A stretch of DNA of 39,266 nucleotides from Pirellulales bacterium (lineage in GTDB: Bacteria; Planctomycetota; Planctomycetia; Pirellulales; JAEUIK01). The notes under the pieces were generated by a model. It did no database searches. It was not told the DNA's origin and saw nothing but the letters and a program-made list of their open reading frames with translations. A program made the translations under genes and the position numbers. Positions within the stretch are counted from its first letter, which is position 1, and each line of letters starts with the position of its first letter. The stretch lies in contig JAIBBZ010000001.1 in NCBI GenBank assembly GCA_019694435.1, forward strand, positions 525,508 to 564,773, read 5' to 3'. This document shows positions 25,945 through 34,970 of this stretch, one piece after another.

Positions 25945-27213
25945 TTATGCCATCAGGCGCCACTGCAATCGAGTAAGGTCGAGCTCAAATTCGTGTTCAT
26001 TCGGAACCAGCCGAGGTGTTTCGTCATCAGCGACGAGCTGAATCTCTCCCCCTACGATGCGGATTGAATTTCGATCTGGATCATAGCTTGCACGATGGCC
26101 GTGGATCCAGCCCGGCATCTCTCCGGCCGTTTCGACCGGCGTGATTCGCCAAGATTCGAGCATCAAGCGATAAACGGGCGTATATCCGGAGCGCCTCTGC
26201 GTCGGGTGCCCCAGGCAGCCGACAATGTAGATGCCATCTCGACAGAGCGTGGCAGTGTGAAAGTCGGTCGGCGGAAAAACGTCTTGGGGATAACCGTAGA
26301 TCTGGAAGTCGCCCTTGCCGTCGTGAATCACAACATCGTTGTAAATGAAGAAGTCGGGGTCGTAGTAATCCTCGTGCTCCCCTGCAATCTGGACAAAACG
26401 CCCATCGTCGAGTGGTGTCAGTGACGAGCCAAACCGGTCGTAGCACCAGACGGCGCCTGGTTCTGCGCTTGGATTGTGGTCGTTGAATTGTTCGCGCGCC
26501 GAGTGGGCATTGACGCCGGTTCGGATCATCTCCTGCCAGAACGGAAAGTCCATGCGTTCGGGATTTTGGCTCCCATGGCGTGGCGATTTGTGCCTTCGAT
26601 AGTCGCTCGGGGCGATGCGCAACTCGCGCCCGGTTTCCAGTCCCAGCATCGCCCGTTTGACCTCATTCGGTGCCAGATTCAGATCGTCCCCCGCCTCCAG
26701 GAACAGCTTTAAAACCTCGACGCTCTGAACATCGGAGATAATCGGCGTGACCGTTGGATTCTGGCCGCGGTCGCGAGCCGACTGTTTGCTCTGTTCGATC
26801 GACTCACGCCATTCCGTTTCCGATAGATCTCCCTTTGGGTCAAAGGGCGCCAATTCTTCGAGCAGCGACTCGTGATAATCGATCTTCTTCAGGGGATACC
26901 TGGGATGGTGTCCGCGGTCTACACCGAGACTCAGCAGCAGCCGGACGCCGTCTGTAAAATCGGCATCGACCGCATGTCGCAGAGCCGTGGCATTGAAGTC
27001 GTCTGCCAGTTCTGGGTCCGCTCCGTGCTGAATCAGCAGCTTTGTCTTCTCCAGGTCCCTTGACCCAACTGTCAGCATCAGCGCCGTCATGCCAACGTAG
27101 CCGGGAGCGTCAACGTCGGCACCGTGCTCCAAGGCGGTACTCAGCTCTTGCAGGTCGCCTTCGGCTACGATCCGATGGAACCGAAGCGCTTCAGCGCTTG
27201 GTGAATGAAACAT
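25945..27213 (-). CDS. Ankyrin-repeat protein with Kelch-like C-terminal half
   Basis: 422 residues from the ATG at 27213, chosen over the longer frame to 27252 because AGAAGGA lies just upstream. Residues 1-~115 carry ankyrin repeats (ALEHGADVDAPGYVGMTALM, LLIQHGADPELADDFNATAL, RHAVDADFTDGVRLLLSLG). A charged middle contains a further degenerate repeat (VEVLKLFLEAGDDLNLAP). The second half has beta-propeller-like strands (PLDDGRFVQIAGEHEDYYDP, DFHTATLCRDGIYIVGCLG, YTPVYRLMLESWRI, NSIRIVGGEIQL) of Kelch type. No signal peptide, so cytoplasmic. The combination suggests a protein-binding role; partner unknown. Confidence 0.75.
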   Translation of the reverse strand: MFHSPSAEALRFHRIVAEGDLQELSTALEHGADVDAPGYVGMTALMLTVGSRDLEKTKLLIQHGADPELADDFNATALRHAVDADFTDGVRLLLSLGVDRGHHPRYPLKKIDYHESLLEELAPFDPKGDLSETEWRESIEQSKQSARDRGQNPTVTPIISDVQSVEVLKLFLEAGDDLNLAPNEVKRAMLGLETGRELRIAPSDYRRHKSPRHGSQNPERMDFPFWQEMIRTGVNAHSAREQFNDHNPSAEPGAVWCYDRFGSSLTPLDDGRFVQIAGEHEDYYDPDFFIYNDVVIHDGKGDFQIYGYPQDVFPPTDFHTATLCRDGIYIVGCLGHPTQRRSGYTPVYRLMLESWRITPVETAGEMPGWIHGHRASYDPDRNSIRIVGGEIQLVADDETPRLVPNEHEFELDLTRLQWRLMA

Positions 27214-27294
27214 GCGTCCTTCTTGCGGCTCGTGCCCTAGACACAGCACCAAAACGCATCGCCCACACCGCGGGCCCCTACGAGCACGCTCGGC

Positions 27295-29298
27295 CTAGTA
27301 CTCGTCCTTCCGGCTGCGGTCGTGCAGGCCGGCGGACGTTTTGACGACTTGCCGCACGCGCCGCTCGGTCACTTCGGCCTGCAGCCGGGCGATCGCGTCG
27401 GGCAGGCTCATCGCGCCCAGGTCGCCGTCGATCCGGTCGCGCACCGCCACGCTGCCCGTCTCTTCCTCGCGGGCACCGATCACGAACATGTACGGAATCA
27501 GCTTCAACTGGGCGTCTCGAATCTTGCCGCCGATCTTCTCGGGCCGGTAGTCGCCCGACACGCGGAAGCCCGCCGCGCGCAGTTGCTCCTCGACCCGGCG
27601 GGCATAGTCGACGAACTTCTCGCTCACGACCAGCACGCGAATCTGCTCGGGCGCCAGCCACAACGGAAACGCCCCGGCAAAATGCTCGATCAACACGCCC
27701 ACGAACCGTTCGAGCGAACCCAACGGCGCGCGGTGAATCATCACCGGACGATGCGGGTGGTTGTCGGGCCCGATGTATTCGAGCGCGAACCGCTCGGCGC
27801 TGGGCAGGTTGTAGTCGAGCTGCACGGTGCCCAATTGCCATTCGCGGCCCAACGCGTCGGTCACCACGAAGTCGGCCTTCGGACCATAAAACGCCGCTTC
27901 GCCCGGCTCGATCGACAGGTGCGGCAGGTCCAGTGACCGGCACACCGACTCGAGCGCCGCCTCGGCGCGTTGCCAGGCCTCGGGACTGCCGACGTACTTG
28001 TCGCTGCCCGGTTCGCGAAAGCCCAGCCGCACGCGATAGTCTTCGAGACCCAGGCTGCGCAGCACGTAGCGCGTCATTTCGATGCAGCCGCGGAACTCGT
28101 CGGCCACCTGGTCCTCGGTGCAGAACAGGTGCGCATCGTCCTGCGTGAAGCCGCGCACGCGGGTCATGCCGTTCAGCTCGCCCGACTGCTCGTAGCGATA
28201 CACCGTGCCGAACTCGGCCAAGCGCAGCGGCAGGTCGCGATAGCTGCGCGGCTTCGACTGGTAGATCATGATGTGGTGCGGGCAGTTCATCGGCTTGAGC
28301 AGGTACTTCTCGCCCTCCTCCATCTCGATCGGCCGGAACTGGCTGTCGGCGTAGTAGGGATAATGGCCCGAGATCTGGTAGAGCTCGACCCGACCGATGT
28401 TGGGCGTGTAGACCGGGTCGTAGCCGCGGCGCACCAACTCGTCCTTGATGAAGTTCTCAAGCAGCCCGCGCACGGCCGCCCCGCGCGGCAGCCAGAGGAT
28501 CAGGCCCGATCCGACCAACGGGCTGATGGTGAACAGCTCGAGCTGCTTGCCCAGCACGCGATGATCGCGGCGCTTGGCCTCTTCGACCCGGTGCAAGTAG
28601 TCGTCGAGTTCGGCCTTGTCGAAGAACGCGGTCGCGTAGACGCGCTGCAACTGCTGGTTCGAGGCATCGCCCTTCCAATACGCGCCGGCCACCGACAGCA
28701 GCTTGAAGGCGCCGATCTTGCCGGCGCTGGGGATGTGCGGCCCGCGGCACAGGTCGACGAACTCGCCCTGGCGATAGAACGACAGCGTGGGATGCTCGGC
28801 CAGGCCCGTGCTGATGTGCTCGACCTTGAGCGGCTGGCGCAAGTCGCGCATCAGGTCGATCGCGCGCTCGCGCGGCTCGAGAAACCAATCGAACGCCTCG
28901 TCTTCCTTGACGATCTTGGCCATCTCGGCCTCGATCGCCGGGAAGTCGGCCTCGCTCAGCTTGTGCGGCAGGTCGAAGTCGTAATAAAAGCCGTTGTCGA
29001 TCGTGGGGCCAAAGGCCAACTGCACGCCCTCGAACAGCCGCATCACGGCCCGGGCCATCACGTGGGCACACGAGTGCCGCATCACGCCCAGGGCCTCGGG
29101 GTCCTTTTTCGTGAGCAGCCGCAACGCGACCTGGCCGCTCTCGGGCAGGGGCACTCGGGGACTGACCGTTTGGCCATCGACGGCTGCAGCGACGGTCGCC
29201 TTGGCCAGGCCGGCGCCGATTTCGGCGGCAATCTCCAGGGGGGTGATCGGTCGGGAATACTCGCGGACGCTGCCGTCGGGAAGCTTGACCTGAAGCAT
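27295..29298 (-). CDS. thrS: Threonyl-tRNA synthetase
   Basis: 667 residues. TGS domain at about 1-62 ([20 protein letters not shown]). The editing domain has the HxxxH zinc-like motif at His75-His79 ([12 protein letters not shown]). The class II catalytic core includes [14 protein letters not shown], with the Cys and His zinc ligands that select threonine, [20 protein letters not shown], and a motif 3 region [18 protein letters not shown]. The C-terminal anticodon-binding domain starts near [15 protein letters not shown]. Length and order match bacterial ThrRS (about 640). It charges tRNA-Thr in the cytoplasm and is a normal housekeeping gene, so the region between it and the island is core chromosome. 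Confidence 0.97.
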   Translation of the reverse strand: MLQVKLPDGSVREYSRPITPLEIAAEIGAGLAKATVAAAVDGQTVSPRVPLPESGQVALRLLTKKDPEALGVMRHSCAHVMARAVMRLFEGVQLAFGPTIDNGFYYDFDLPHKLSEADFPAIEAEMAKIVKEDEAFDWFLEPRERAIDLMRDLRQPLKVEHISTGLAEHPTLSFYRQGEFVDLCRGPHIPSAGKIGAFKLLSVAGAYWKGDASNQQLQRVYATAFFDKAELDDYLHRVEEAKRRDHRVLGKQLELFTISPLVGSGLILWLPRGAAVRGLLENFIKDELVRRGYDPVYTPNIGRVELYQISGHYPYYADSQFRPIEMEEGEKYLLKPMNCPHHIMIYQSKPRSYRDLPLRLAEFGTVYRYEQSGELNGMTRVRGFTQDDAHLFCTEDQVADEFRGCIEMTRYVLRSLGLEDYRVRLGFREPGSDKYVGSPEAWQRAEAALESVCRSLDLPHLSIEPGEAAFYGPKADFVVTDALGREWQLGTVQLDYNLPSAERFALEYIGPDNHPHRPVMIHRAPLGSLERFVGVLIEHFAGAFPLWLAPEQIRVLVVSEKFVDYARRVEEQLRAAGFRVSGDYRPEKIGGKIRDAQLKLIPYMFVIGAREEETGSVAVRDRIDGDLGAMSLPDAIARLQAEVTERRVRQVVKTSAGLHDRSRKDEY

Positions 29299-30125
29299 GG
29301 GAAAGAGGTTTCACCGAAAGAGGTTACGGCCGTCGCCCCCCTGCCCTACAATGGCAGTGGTCCCGGCATCGGTCCGCAAGTCAGGCGAGTGTATCGCATC
29401 GCCACGGCGCTCGCCTAGCAGCCGGACGCAGATTGCCCTTCTGGACTGCTTCACCAAGCGCCAGGTTCGCGACAGCATGCCGTGCGTGACGACGGTCGCC
29501 GCGCGCACCGCCAGCGCCAGGCGCGGCAACTGCTGTGGTGCGAGCTGCGGCGCACGCCTGGTGCGGCAGGCCTCGGAGAATTTTCTTGGGGCGCCGCGGC
29601 AGCACCGCACGCGAGTCGGACCGAGCTAAGACGCAAATCCCGCGGCAACGCTCGCGAACTCGCCAGTTGCCTTTCGACTCTCTGCGACACCGCAGGAAAG
29701 CATGATCGGGGGCGCCACGACCGCCGGCTGATTCGCCCATACTCTACGTGAAGGGCGCAGCTCCATGCCGTTGCCGGCACGCCGAATCAGGCGCGACGAA
29801 CAATGAGCAAAACGTTGTCCACGCAACGGATCTTTGCGTGCTTGCCTGCCGGGCGCTCTCGTCCGAATGCAAGGGGCCGGTGCCAGACGAGCATGTCTGC
29901 CCGCCGGGGGTGAACGGCACGGGCTTGCGAACGGCGTTTCTTGAGGCTGCCGTCCGTCCGATTTCTCGGCAAATCGCCCGATCGCCGCGCCGGGGGGCCC
30001 AGGTCTTGACCTTCGCCCCCCCGCGCGTCAAAGTGCGTGGGCATAGTCAGACGACGGGAAGAGAGGGATAGGGATGCACTGCCGCCGTCCCGCGGACTCC
30101 CCTCTTGCCTTGTACGTCACCTATC
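29299..30125. other. Long intergenic region between thrS and tRNA-Val
   Basis: About 825 bases. Short open frames exist on both strands (longest about 100-120 codons, e.g. 29748-30071 plus and 29744-30031 minus), but none has a ribosome site or residues I recognise. No tmRNA, SRP or RNase P RNA core motif seen. The thrS leader would lie at the left end; no T-box elements were recognised. Confidence 0.45.
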
Positions 30126-30199
30126 GGGCGATTAGCTCAGTTGGCTAGAGCACCAGCTCGACAAGCTGGGGGTCACAGGTTCGAGCCCTGTATCGCCCA
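30126..30199 (+). tRNA. tRNA-Val (anticodon GAC)
   Basis: A full cloverleaf of 74 bases. Acceptor GGGCGAT (30126-30132) pairs with ATCGCCC (30192-30198), discriminator A at 30199, CCA not encoded. D-stem GCTC/GAGC; anticodon stem CCAGC/GCTGG (30153-30157 and 30165-30169); T-arm ACAGG-TTCGAGC-CCTGT. The seven-base anticodon loop is TCGACAA, giving anticodon GAC (30160-30162). The base at position 33 is C (30159) rather than the near-universal T. The tRNA is directly followed by the integrase of an island and is its likely attachment site. Confidence 0.92.
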
Positions 30200-30237
30200 C
30201 TCAACCTAAGATCAGCCGAACGCAAGAGTTAGCGTAC

Positions 30238-30254
30238 CTGCCGACGGTCGGCAG
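30238..30254. repeat. Inverted repeat between tRNA-Val and integrase
   Basis: CTGCCGAC-G-GTCGGCAG: 8-base arms around a single base, 39 bases after the tRNA. It could be a recombinase or excisionase arm site or an operator of the integrase gene. Confidence 0.5.
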
Positions 30255-30275
30255 TGCGGCATACTCCCGGACGAA

Positions 30276-30295
30276 AAAACCGTAGATACGGTTTT
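30276..30295. repeat. Palindrome upstream of integrase
   Basis: AAAACCGTA-GA-TACGGTTTT, perfect 9-base arms, 26 bases before the integrase ATG. Size and place fit an operator or a leader hairpin; the T-run after the second arm could also make it a weak terminator insulating the integrase from tRNA transcription. Confidence 0.5.
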
Positions 30296-30321
30296 GAGTC
30301 AAACTGGGGGAGCTGCGCACG

Positions 30322-31491
30322 ATGTCGAATGTCGGTCCTCGCGTTCCCAAATACGCCCTCCACAAGGCCAGCGGTCAGGCCGTGGTCACCCTCAACGGGC
30401 GGGACGTCTACCTGGGCCCCTATGGCTCGGCTGCCAGTCGGGCTAAATACGACCGCACGGTCGGCGAATGGCTGGCGGCAGGCCGGCGCACGGCCGAAGC
30501 GAGCCGGGCCGTCACGGTCGACGACGTGATCGCCGCCTACTGGCAATTCGCCGAGACCTACTATCGCAAGCAGGGCGAACCGACCGGCGAGTTGGACAAT
30601 CTGCGACACGCCCTGCGGCCTTTGCATCAGCTGTATGGCCCGACCGAGGCCAATACGTTCTCACCGCGGGGACTGAAGGCCCTGCAGCAGCGGTGGATTG
30701 AACAGGACATCTCCCGCGGAGTGATTAATCAACGGATCGGCATCCTCAAGCGGATGTTCCGCTGGGCCGTCGCCGAGGAGCTCGTGGCAGTGACCGTCCA
30801 TCAGGCCCTCACGACGGTGGCCGGACTCAAGCAGGGCCGCTCCGCTGCACGGGAAACGGCGCCCGTTCTGCCTGTAGCCGAGGACGTGTTTCAAGCCACG
30901 CTGCCCCACCTGCCCGCCGTCATCCGCGATATCGTCCTGCTCCAGCGGTACTGTGGCTGCCGGCCGAGCGAGGCCCTGTTGATCCGGCCCGGCGAGGTCG
31001 AACGAAACGGAGCCGTCTGGATCTATCGACCGACGCGCCACAAAACCGAACACCGGGGCCGGGGGCGACAGATTATGCTGGGTCCACGGGCGCAAGCCGT
31101 CCTATTGCCCTACTTGGACCGCGAACCGGAGGCCTACTGCTTCAGCCCACGTGAAGCCGTCGCGCAGCGGGCGCGCCGCTTGCGAGCGCAACGGAAGACG
31201 AAAGTCCAACCGAGTCAACGCGACCGCCGCAAAGCCCGACCTCGCCGTCCGCCCGGCGACCACTACGAACATCACACCTACGCCCGGGCCATTCGCCGTG
31301 CATGTGAAAAAGCAGGTGTGCCCCCCTGGTGCCCCAATCAACTGCGGCATGCGGCGGCCACCGCGATCCGTGCGCAGTATGGCCTCGAGGGCGCCCAAGT
31401 CGTCCTCGGTCACAGTCGTGCCGATGTCACCCAGATCTACGCCGAACGAGATTGGCTCAAGGCCCAGCAGATTGCGGCCGAGGCCGGTTAA
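30322..31491 (+). CDS. Tyrosine recombinase (integrase) of a tRNA-Val island
   Basis: 389 residues from the ATG at 30322. The N-terminal part has a DNA-arm-binding-like start (ALHKASGQAVVTLNGRDVYL) and a SAM-like core-binding domain (about 65-165). The catalytic domain shows Arg214 (GCRPSEALL), Lys241 (RHKTEHRGRGR), Arg342-His343 (PNQLRHAAAT; the first position of the usual HxLRH box is Asn), His364 (LGHSRADVT) and nucleophile Tyr373 (QIYAERD). A basic insertion lies at about 283-310. All catalytic residues are present, so it should be active for site-specific integration and excision. It starts 122 bases after tRNA-Val, the classic arrangement of an element integrated at a tRNA 3' end. Confidence 0.95.
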   Translation: MSNVGPRVPKYALHKASGQAVVTLNGRDVYLGPYGSAASRAKYDRTVGEWLAAGRRTAEASRAVTVDDVIAAYWQFAETYYRKQGEPTGELDNLRHALRPLHQLYGPTEANTFSPRGLKALQQRWIEQDISRGVINQRIGILKRMFRWAVAEELVAVTVHQALTTVAGLKQGRSAARETAPVLPVAEDVFQATLPHLPAVIRDIVLLQRYCGCRPSEALLIRPGEVERNGAVWIYRPTRHKTEHRGRGRQIMLGPRAQAVLLPYLDREPEAYCFSPREAVAQRARRLRAQRKTKVQPSQRDRRKARPRRPPGDHYEHHTYARAIRRACEKAGVPPWCPNQLRHAAATAIRAQYGLEGAQVVLGHSRADVTQIYAERDWLKAQQIAAEAG

Positions 31492-31534
31492 CCACGGGTC
31501 CCGTTTGGGGACCGCGCATTCGGAGAGCGGTATT

Positions 31535-32914
31535 ATGCCTCGCCAACCTGTTGAACCGGCCTGCAGCAGTTCTCCCAGCCTCGATCCGCTGCTGCGACGA
31601 TCGCAGGACGATCGACTGGCCGGGACCGCGACTACGCAGTTCCTGCTGGCCTTCGAAATGGGCAAGCGGCTCAACCAAGTCCGCTTTTTGATCGAGCGCC
31701 TGCCCGAGTTGTATCTCGAGCGTCGTCTGGGGACGGCCCATCAGGTCGAGCGCTATATCCACAGGCTGGTCGACACGCTCGCGCGGCACTGTTGCCTTGT
31801 TTGTCGACCGGCACACTTGGACCGGATCGAACAACGACTGCGGGCGTGTGAGCAGGCCTGTGGCGAAGAGTACTTACCCGCCCAGCGACCGCGCGATCAG
31901 AGTGTCCCAGCGTATTCAAGTGCTCTGCAGGCTGACCAGCAGTCCTGCGCCCGAATGCGAGCGGAGTGGGACCCGCACCTGGCGACGTGCGACGAGCTGC
32001 TCCAGACCCTGGAGCCGCCGTTCGAAATTGCCTGTTGTCTGGGGATAGAACTGGACCGCCTGTGGCGTCCCCGCGAGCCCACGAAGCTGCCCGAGGACGA
32101 TTGGTACTGGCCACGTTGGCAGCCAGGCGAGCTGCACGTGCCGCCTCACCAGCTGCAATGGAACATCGACGAGAGGTCGCAGCAATTACAGTCGCTCTGG
32201 CAGCGGGTCAGTTCCGTTGCAGGAGCCGTTCCGAGCGGGCCGCCGCAGCACCGTTTGCCGGTCCCAGCAAAAAGTGCTGGCCCAGCAGAGGGCAATTCTA
32301 TCGATGACTGCGATGAACCAGCTGACTGCGTTGACCGCAAAGACAACGCAGCCAATGGCAAAGGACACGCAGATGGCGATGTGCGCTGCGCGGACGATTG
32401 TCCTGAATACGTGACCACGCTCGATCAGTTTTTGCGAGCAGAACTCGCCAGAATCTCCTCCCCCCAGTCGGCCGGCCAGCCATCGGCGAGCGCCCCTAAA
32501 CCGGACAGCTCAGCAATCGCGGCTGCTGGACCGCAGGTCCATATCGATCCTCCAGGGAACCATTGCGCCGTGGCGTTTCTTGGTCGCTCTTGCGGGATCT
32601 CGAATCCCGATACGGCCCGTTGGCTCAAGAGACTGATCGAAAGGAATGGACAGTGGCTCGCAAAGGGCGATCCAGCCTACGTGCCGCGGCCAGGCCAACA
32701 TCGAGACAAGTTACCTGACCAGCTCCAGCCATGTATCGAAATTAAAAAAGGCCGTGGTGCTCGTTGGAGGCCTGAGGCCTGGCAAGCGCTCGATGCGTCG
32801 ACAGATCTGGCGATGAATACTGCCCACGAGAGCGCGGCGTCGTCCGCGCACGACACGAACAGCACTGTCTCACCATTCGCGGGAGTTGCCGGACGTGCAG
32901 TGTCCGCTTCCTAG
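31535..32914 (+). CDS. Unknown island protein (459 aa)
   Basis: Start at ATG 31535, with GGAGAGCGG upstream; the frame is also open inside the integrase gene but that part is shadow. I do not recognise a family. The N-terminal ~250 residues look helical and charged (RLNQVRFLIERLPELYLERR, QVERYIHRLVDTLARHCC, RIEQRLRACEQACGEEYL), with many Cys and Trp residues (LEPPFEIACCLGIELDRLW, DDWYWPRWQPGELHVPP). A low-complexity middle, rich in Ala, Asp and Ser, separates a C-terminal ~100-residue basic part (SNPDTARWLKRLIERNGQWL ... CIEIKKGRGARWRPEAW) that might be a DNA-binding module. It starts 43 bases after the integrase in the same direction and may share its transcript. Confidence 0.6.
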   Translation: MPRQPVEPACSSSPSLDPLLRRSQDDRLAGTATTQFLLAFEMGKRLNQVRFLIERLPELYLERRLGTAHQVERYIHRLVDTLARHCCLVCRPAHLDRIEQRLRACEQACGEEYLPAQRPRDQSVPAYSSALQADQQSCARMRAEWDPHLATCDELLQTLEPPFEIACCLGIELDRLWRPREPTKLPEDDWYWPRWQPGELHVPPHQLQWNIDERSQQLQSLWQRVSSVAGAVPSGPPQHRLPVPAKSAGPAEGNSIDDCDEPADCVDRKDNAANGKGHADGDVRCADDCPEYVTTLDQFLRAELARISSPQSAGQPSASAPKPDSSAIAAAGPQVHIDPPGNHCAVAFLGRSCGISNPDTARWLKRLIERNGQWLAKGDPAYVPRPGQHRDKLPDQLQPCIEIKKGRGARWRPEAWQALDASTDLAMNTAHESAASSAHDTNSTVSPFAGVAGRAVSAS

Positions 32915-33118
32915 TCCAGCCTCACAGTCGGCGACCGCATTCCGACGCGATCATTTCGGTAGGTCGTTGAGTGCCACACGTCGGACGTCCTCGGCCACAC
33001 GCGGCACCGCCGGCCAACCAGCACGTACGGGCCCCGCGTGGGAATGCCAAGGCCCACCGCCCGGAGCGAAGCGGTAGCGAGTCGGTGTGATCCGGTGGGG
33101 TGGCTGCGGCGTGCCGGA

Positions 33119-34951
33119 TCATCTCTCGAGGGCGTCCTCGACTAGCTGATCACAGACTTCATTCCAAGCGTCGCCGCTGTGGCCGCGTACCCAGCGGGCA
33201 ACCACCTTGCGCTGTTGCATCAAGGCATCGAGACGCCGCCACAGGGCCACATGCTTGAGACGACGTGACCGACCTGGGGGGCCGGCTCGCCACTGTTGGG
33301 CCGCCCAATGGGCCAACGCGTCCTGAATCGCATCGACGACATAGCGTGAGTCGCTCACCAACTCGATCCGCGAGCCAGGCGGCGTGGCTTCCAGGGCGCC
33401 GATCGCTGCCAACAATTCAGCCAACGGCGCCGACCCACCCCGGAACGTCTTGCGGGCCTGGCGGATCACCCGCCCCTGGAAATCGAGCACAACAAAGGCG
33501 CATCCGCCCAGCGACGGATCGCCTCGTCGATGGCCGCCGTCGCAATACACCTGATAGTCAAAAGCACCGGCCGCAGACGGTTGCCCTGCGGAAACAGGGC
33601 AACCGCCACGGCCGGTAGATCGGTCTTCGAACTTTTCTAATGCGGCAGCGGAGCTGCCGGCGCCGTACAGAACATCCCAAGTCCATCGTCGCCGCAGGTA
33701 CGCCCGGTAGGCCGTGCGCCAGCTCCTGAGAAGTTCTCGATCGCTCGGGATCTCTTCCCAGGCCTGGAGTGTCGCGATTTCTCGGACATGTGCCAGCACG
33801 TCCTTGTGCATCACCGTGGGGAAAGTCGCGGCTGCCTGTTCTAGCCAGCCACGCACCGTACTTTGAGCATGCTGAACTGCCCTCGGCGCACGGTGCGCTT
33901 CGGACAGTCCGTCGGCGAGTTTTTCCCAGCTCGTCGCTGGGATGCTCACCTGAAGGGATCCCTCCCTCCAGCCGACGTTGTACCCTAGCCAGTCGATCGT
34001 TTCCCCGCCTTGCAGGTCGGCTTCCTGCGTGGCATCCGGTCGTAGTTTCATCCCGGTGGGGACGAGGATCTCCTGCAGTCGCTCGAGAGCGGTGCAGGCC
34101 TCCTGTGTGTCGCGACACACCAACAGCAGATCGTCGGCGTTCCGAATCATGGGTGGCAGGTTGGGATCGCTTCGCCACCGCCGATCCAAAACGTGCGTCA
34201 GGTACACATTCAACAGTAGCGGCGACATTGGGCAGCCTTGGCCGATGCCCTTCCGTCGCCCCCGTTGAAAACTGACGATCAGGTTGATGACGTCGGCCGG
34301 CAGGTACTGCCTTAGCAGGGAGGGCAGCCTGCCGCACGGCACGTTATCGAATGCCTTCTCCAAGTCGGCCGTCACGAGGACGTAGCGGCCTTCCTGTTGC
34401 ATCAGCGATTCGGCATGCCAGAGCGCCGTGTTTCGATCCCGGCCCGGTCGGCCGCCGTGGCACCGCTCATCGAACGTCGGGTCGATCAGTGGCGTGACGG
34501 TCAACTGGGTCGCCTTCGCGGCGATACGATCGACTACATTATCGATGGTGAGAACTCGTTGTCCTGCTTTTCCGGGTTTGGGTATGGCTAGCTGTCTAAC
34601 CGGTCCAGGTCGGTAGGAACCGTTGAGAATGATTTGACCGAGACAGCGGGCGATCATCCACCCGTCGTGCGAGGACAAGGTGTCGAATTCGACACCATCG
34701 GGCCCGGGTGCCGTCCCACCCTTGGCTGTCAGCGACTCGAAAGCCGCCATCAGCATGCGTGGGTCGGCGATTGTGGTCAGGAGCCCCTGCTGGAACTCCT
34801 GGTCACGCTGGGGAACTTTCTGTACGTCCCGACAAGCACGCACGTGTCGGCGCAGGAACTGCGCGGGTCGATGCCCGTACAGTCGGTCCGCGCGGGCTCG
34901 TGCGCCGGCGGTCAGATTTGCGTCTCGCCGCCGGCCAAGACTTTCGTACAT
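33119..34951 (-). CDS. Reverse transcriptase fused to C-terminal RNase H
   Basis: 610 residues from the ATG at 34951, with AAAGGAG 7 bases upstream. RT domain (about 75-345): GGTAPGPDGV (78-87), IPKPGKAGQRVLTIDNVVDR (123-142), catalytic Asp196 in VTADLEKAFDNVP, GIGQGCPMSPLLLNVYL, then RNADDLLLV, where Asp273-Asp274 are kept but the usual Tyr is Asn271. DWLGYNVGW (320-328) and a helical thumb-like stretch follow, as in group II intron-like RTs. RNase H domain (about 464-610): Asp471 (YCDGG), Glu512 (PLAELLAA), Asp534 (VSDSRYVV), His591 and Asp601 (VRGHSGDAWNEVCDQL), so the whole catalytic set is there. No intron RNA is nearby, so it is free-standing. Nineteen bases separate it from the helicase-like gene upstream. 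Confidence 0.9.
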   Translation of the reverse strand: MYESLGRRRDANLTAGARARADRLYGHRPAQFLRRHVRACRDVQKVPQRDQEFQQGLLTTIADPRMLMAAFESLTAKGGTAPGPDGVEFDTLSSHDGWMIARCLGQIILNGSYRPGPVRQLAIPKPGKAGQRVLTIDNVVDRIAAKATQLTVTPLIDPTFDERCHGGRPGRDRNTALWHAESLMQQEGRYVLVTADLEKAFDNVPCGRLPSLLRQYLPADVINLIVSFQRGRRKGIGQGCPMSPLLLNVYLTHVLDRRWRSDPNLPPMIRNADDLLLVCRDTQEACTALERLQEILVPTGMKLRPDATQEADLQGGETIDWLGYNVGWREGSLQVSIPATSWEKLADGLSEAHRAPRAVQHAQSTVRGWLEQAAATFPTVMHKDVLAHVREIATLQAWEEIPSDRELLRSWRTAYRAYLRRRWTWDVLYGAGSSAAALEKFEDRSTGRGGCPVSAGQPSAAGAFDYQVYCDGGHRRGDPSLGGCAFVVLDFQGRVIRQARKTFRGGSAPLAELLAAIGALEATPPGSRIELVSDSRYVVDAIQDALAHWAAQQWRAGPPGRSRRLKHVALWRRLDALMQQRKVVARWVRGHSGDAWNEVCDQLVEDALER

Positions 34952-34970
34952 GTGCTGCTCCTTTCTAAAT

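Noticed and set aside
29744..30071. Overlapping ~100-codon frames between thrS and tRNA-Val
   Set aside because: Open on both strands, no ribosome site, no recognisable residues; not enough to call a gene.
33119..34951. Group II intron
   Set aside because: The RT is group II-like, but I see no domain V-like hairpin near its 3' end, no maturase/endonuclease domain, and an RNase H domain instead.
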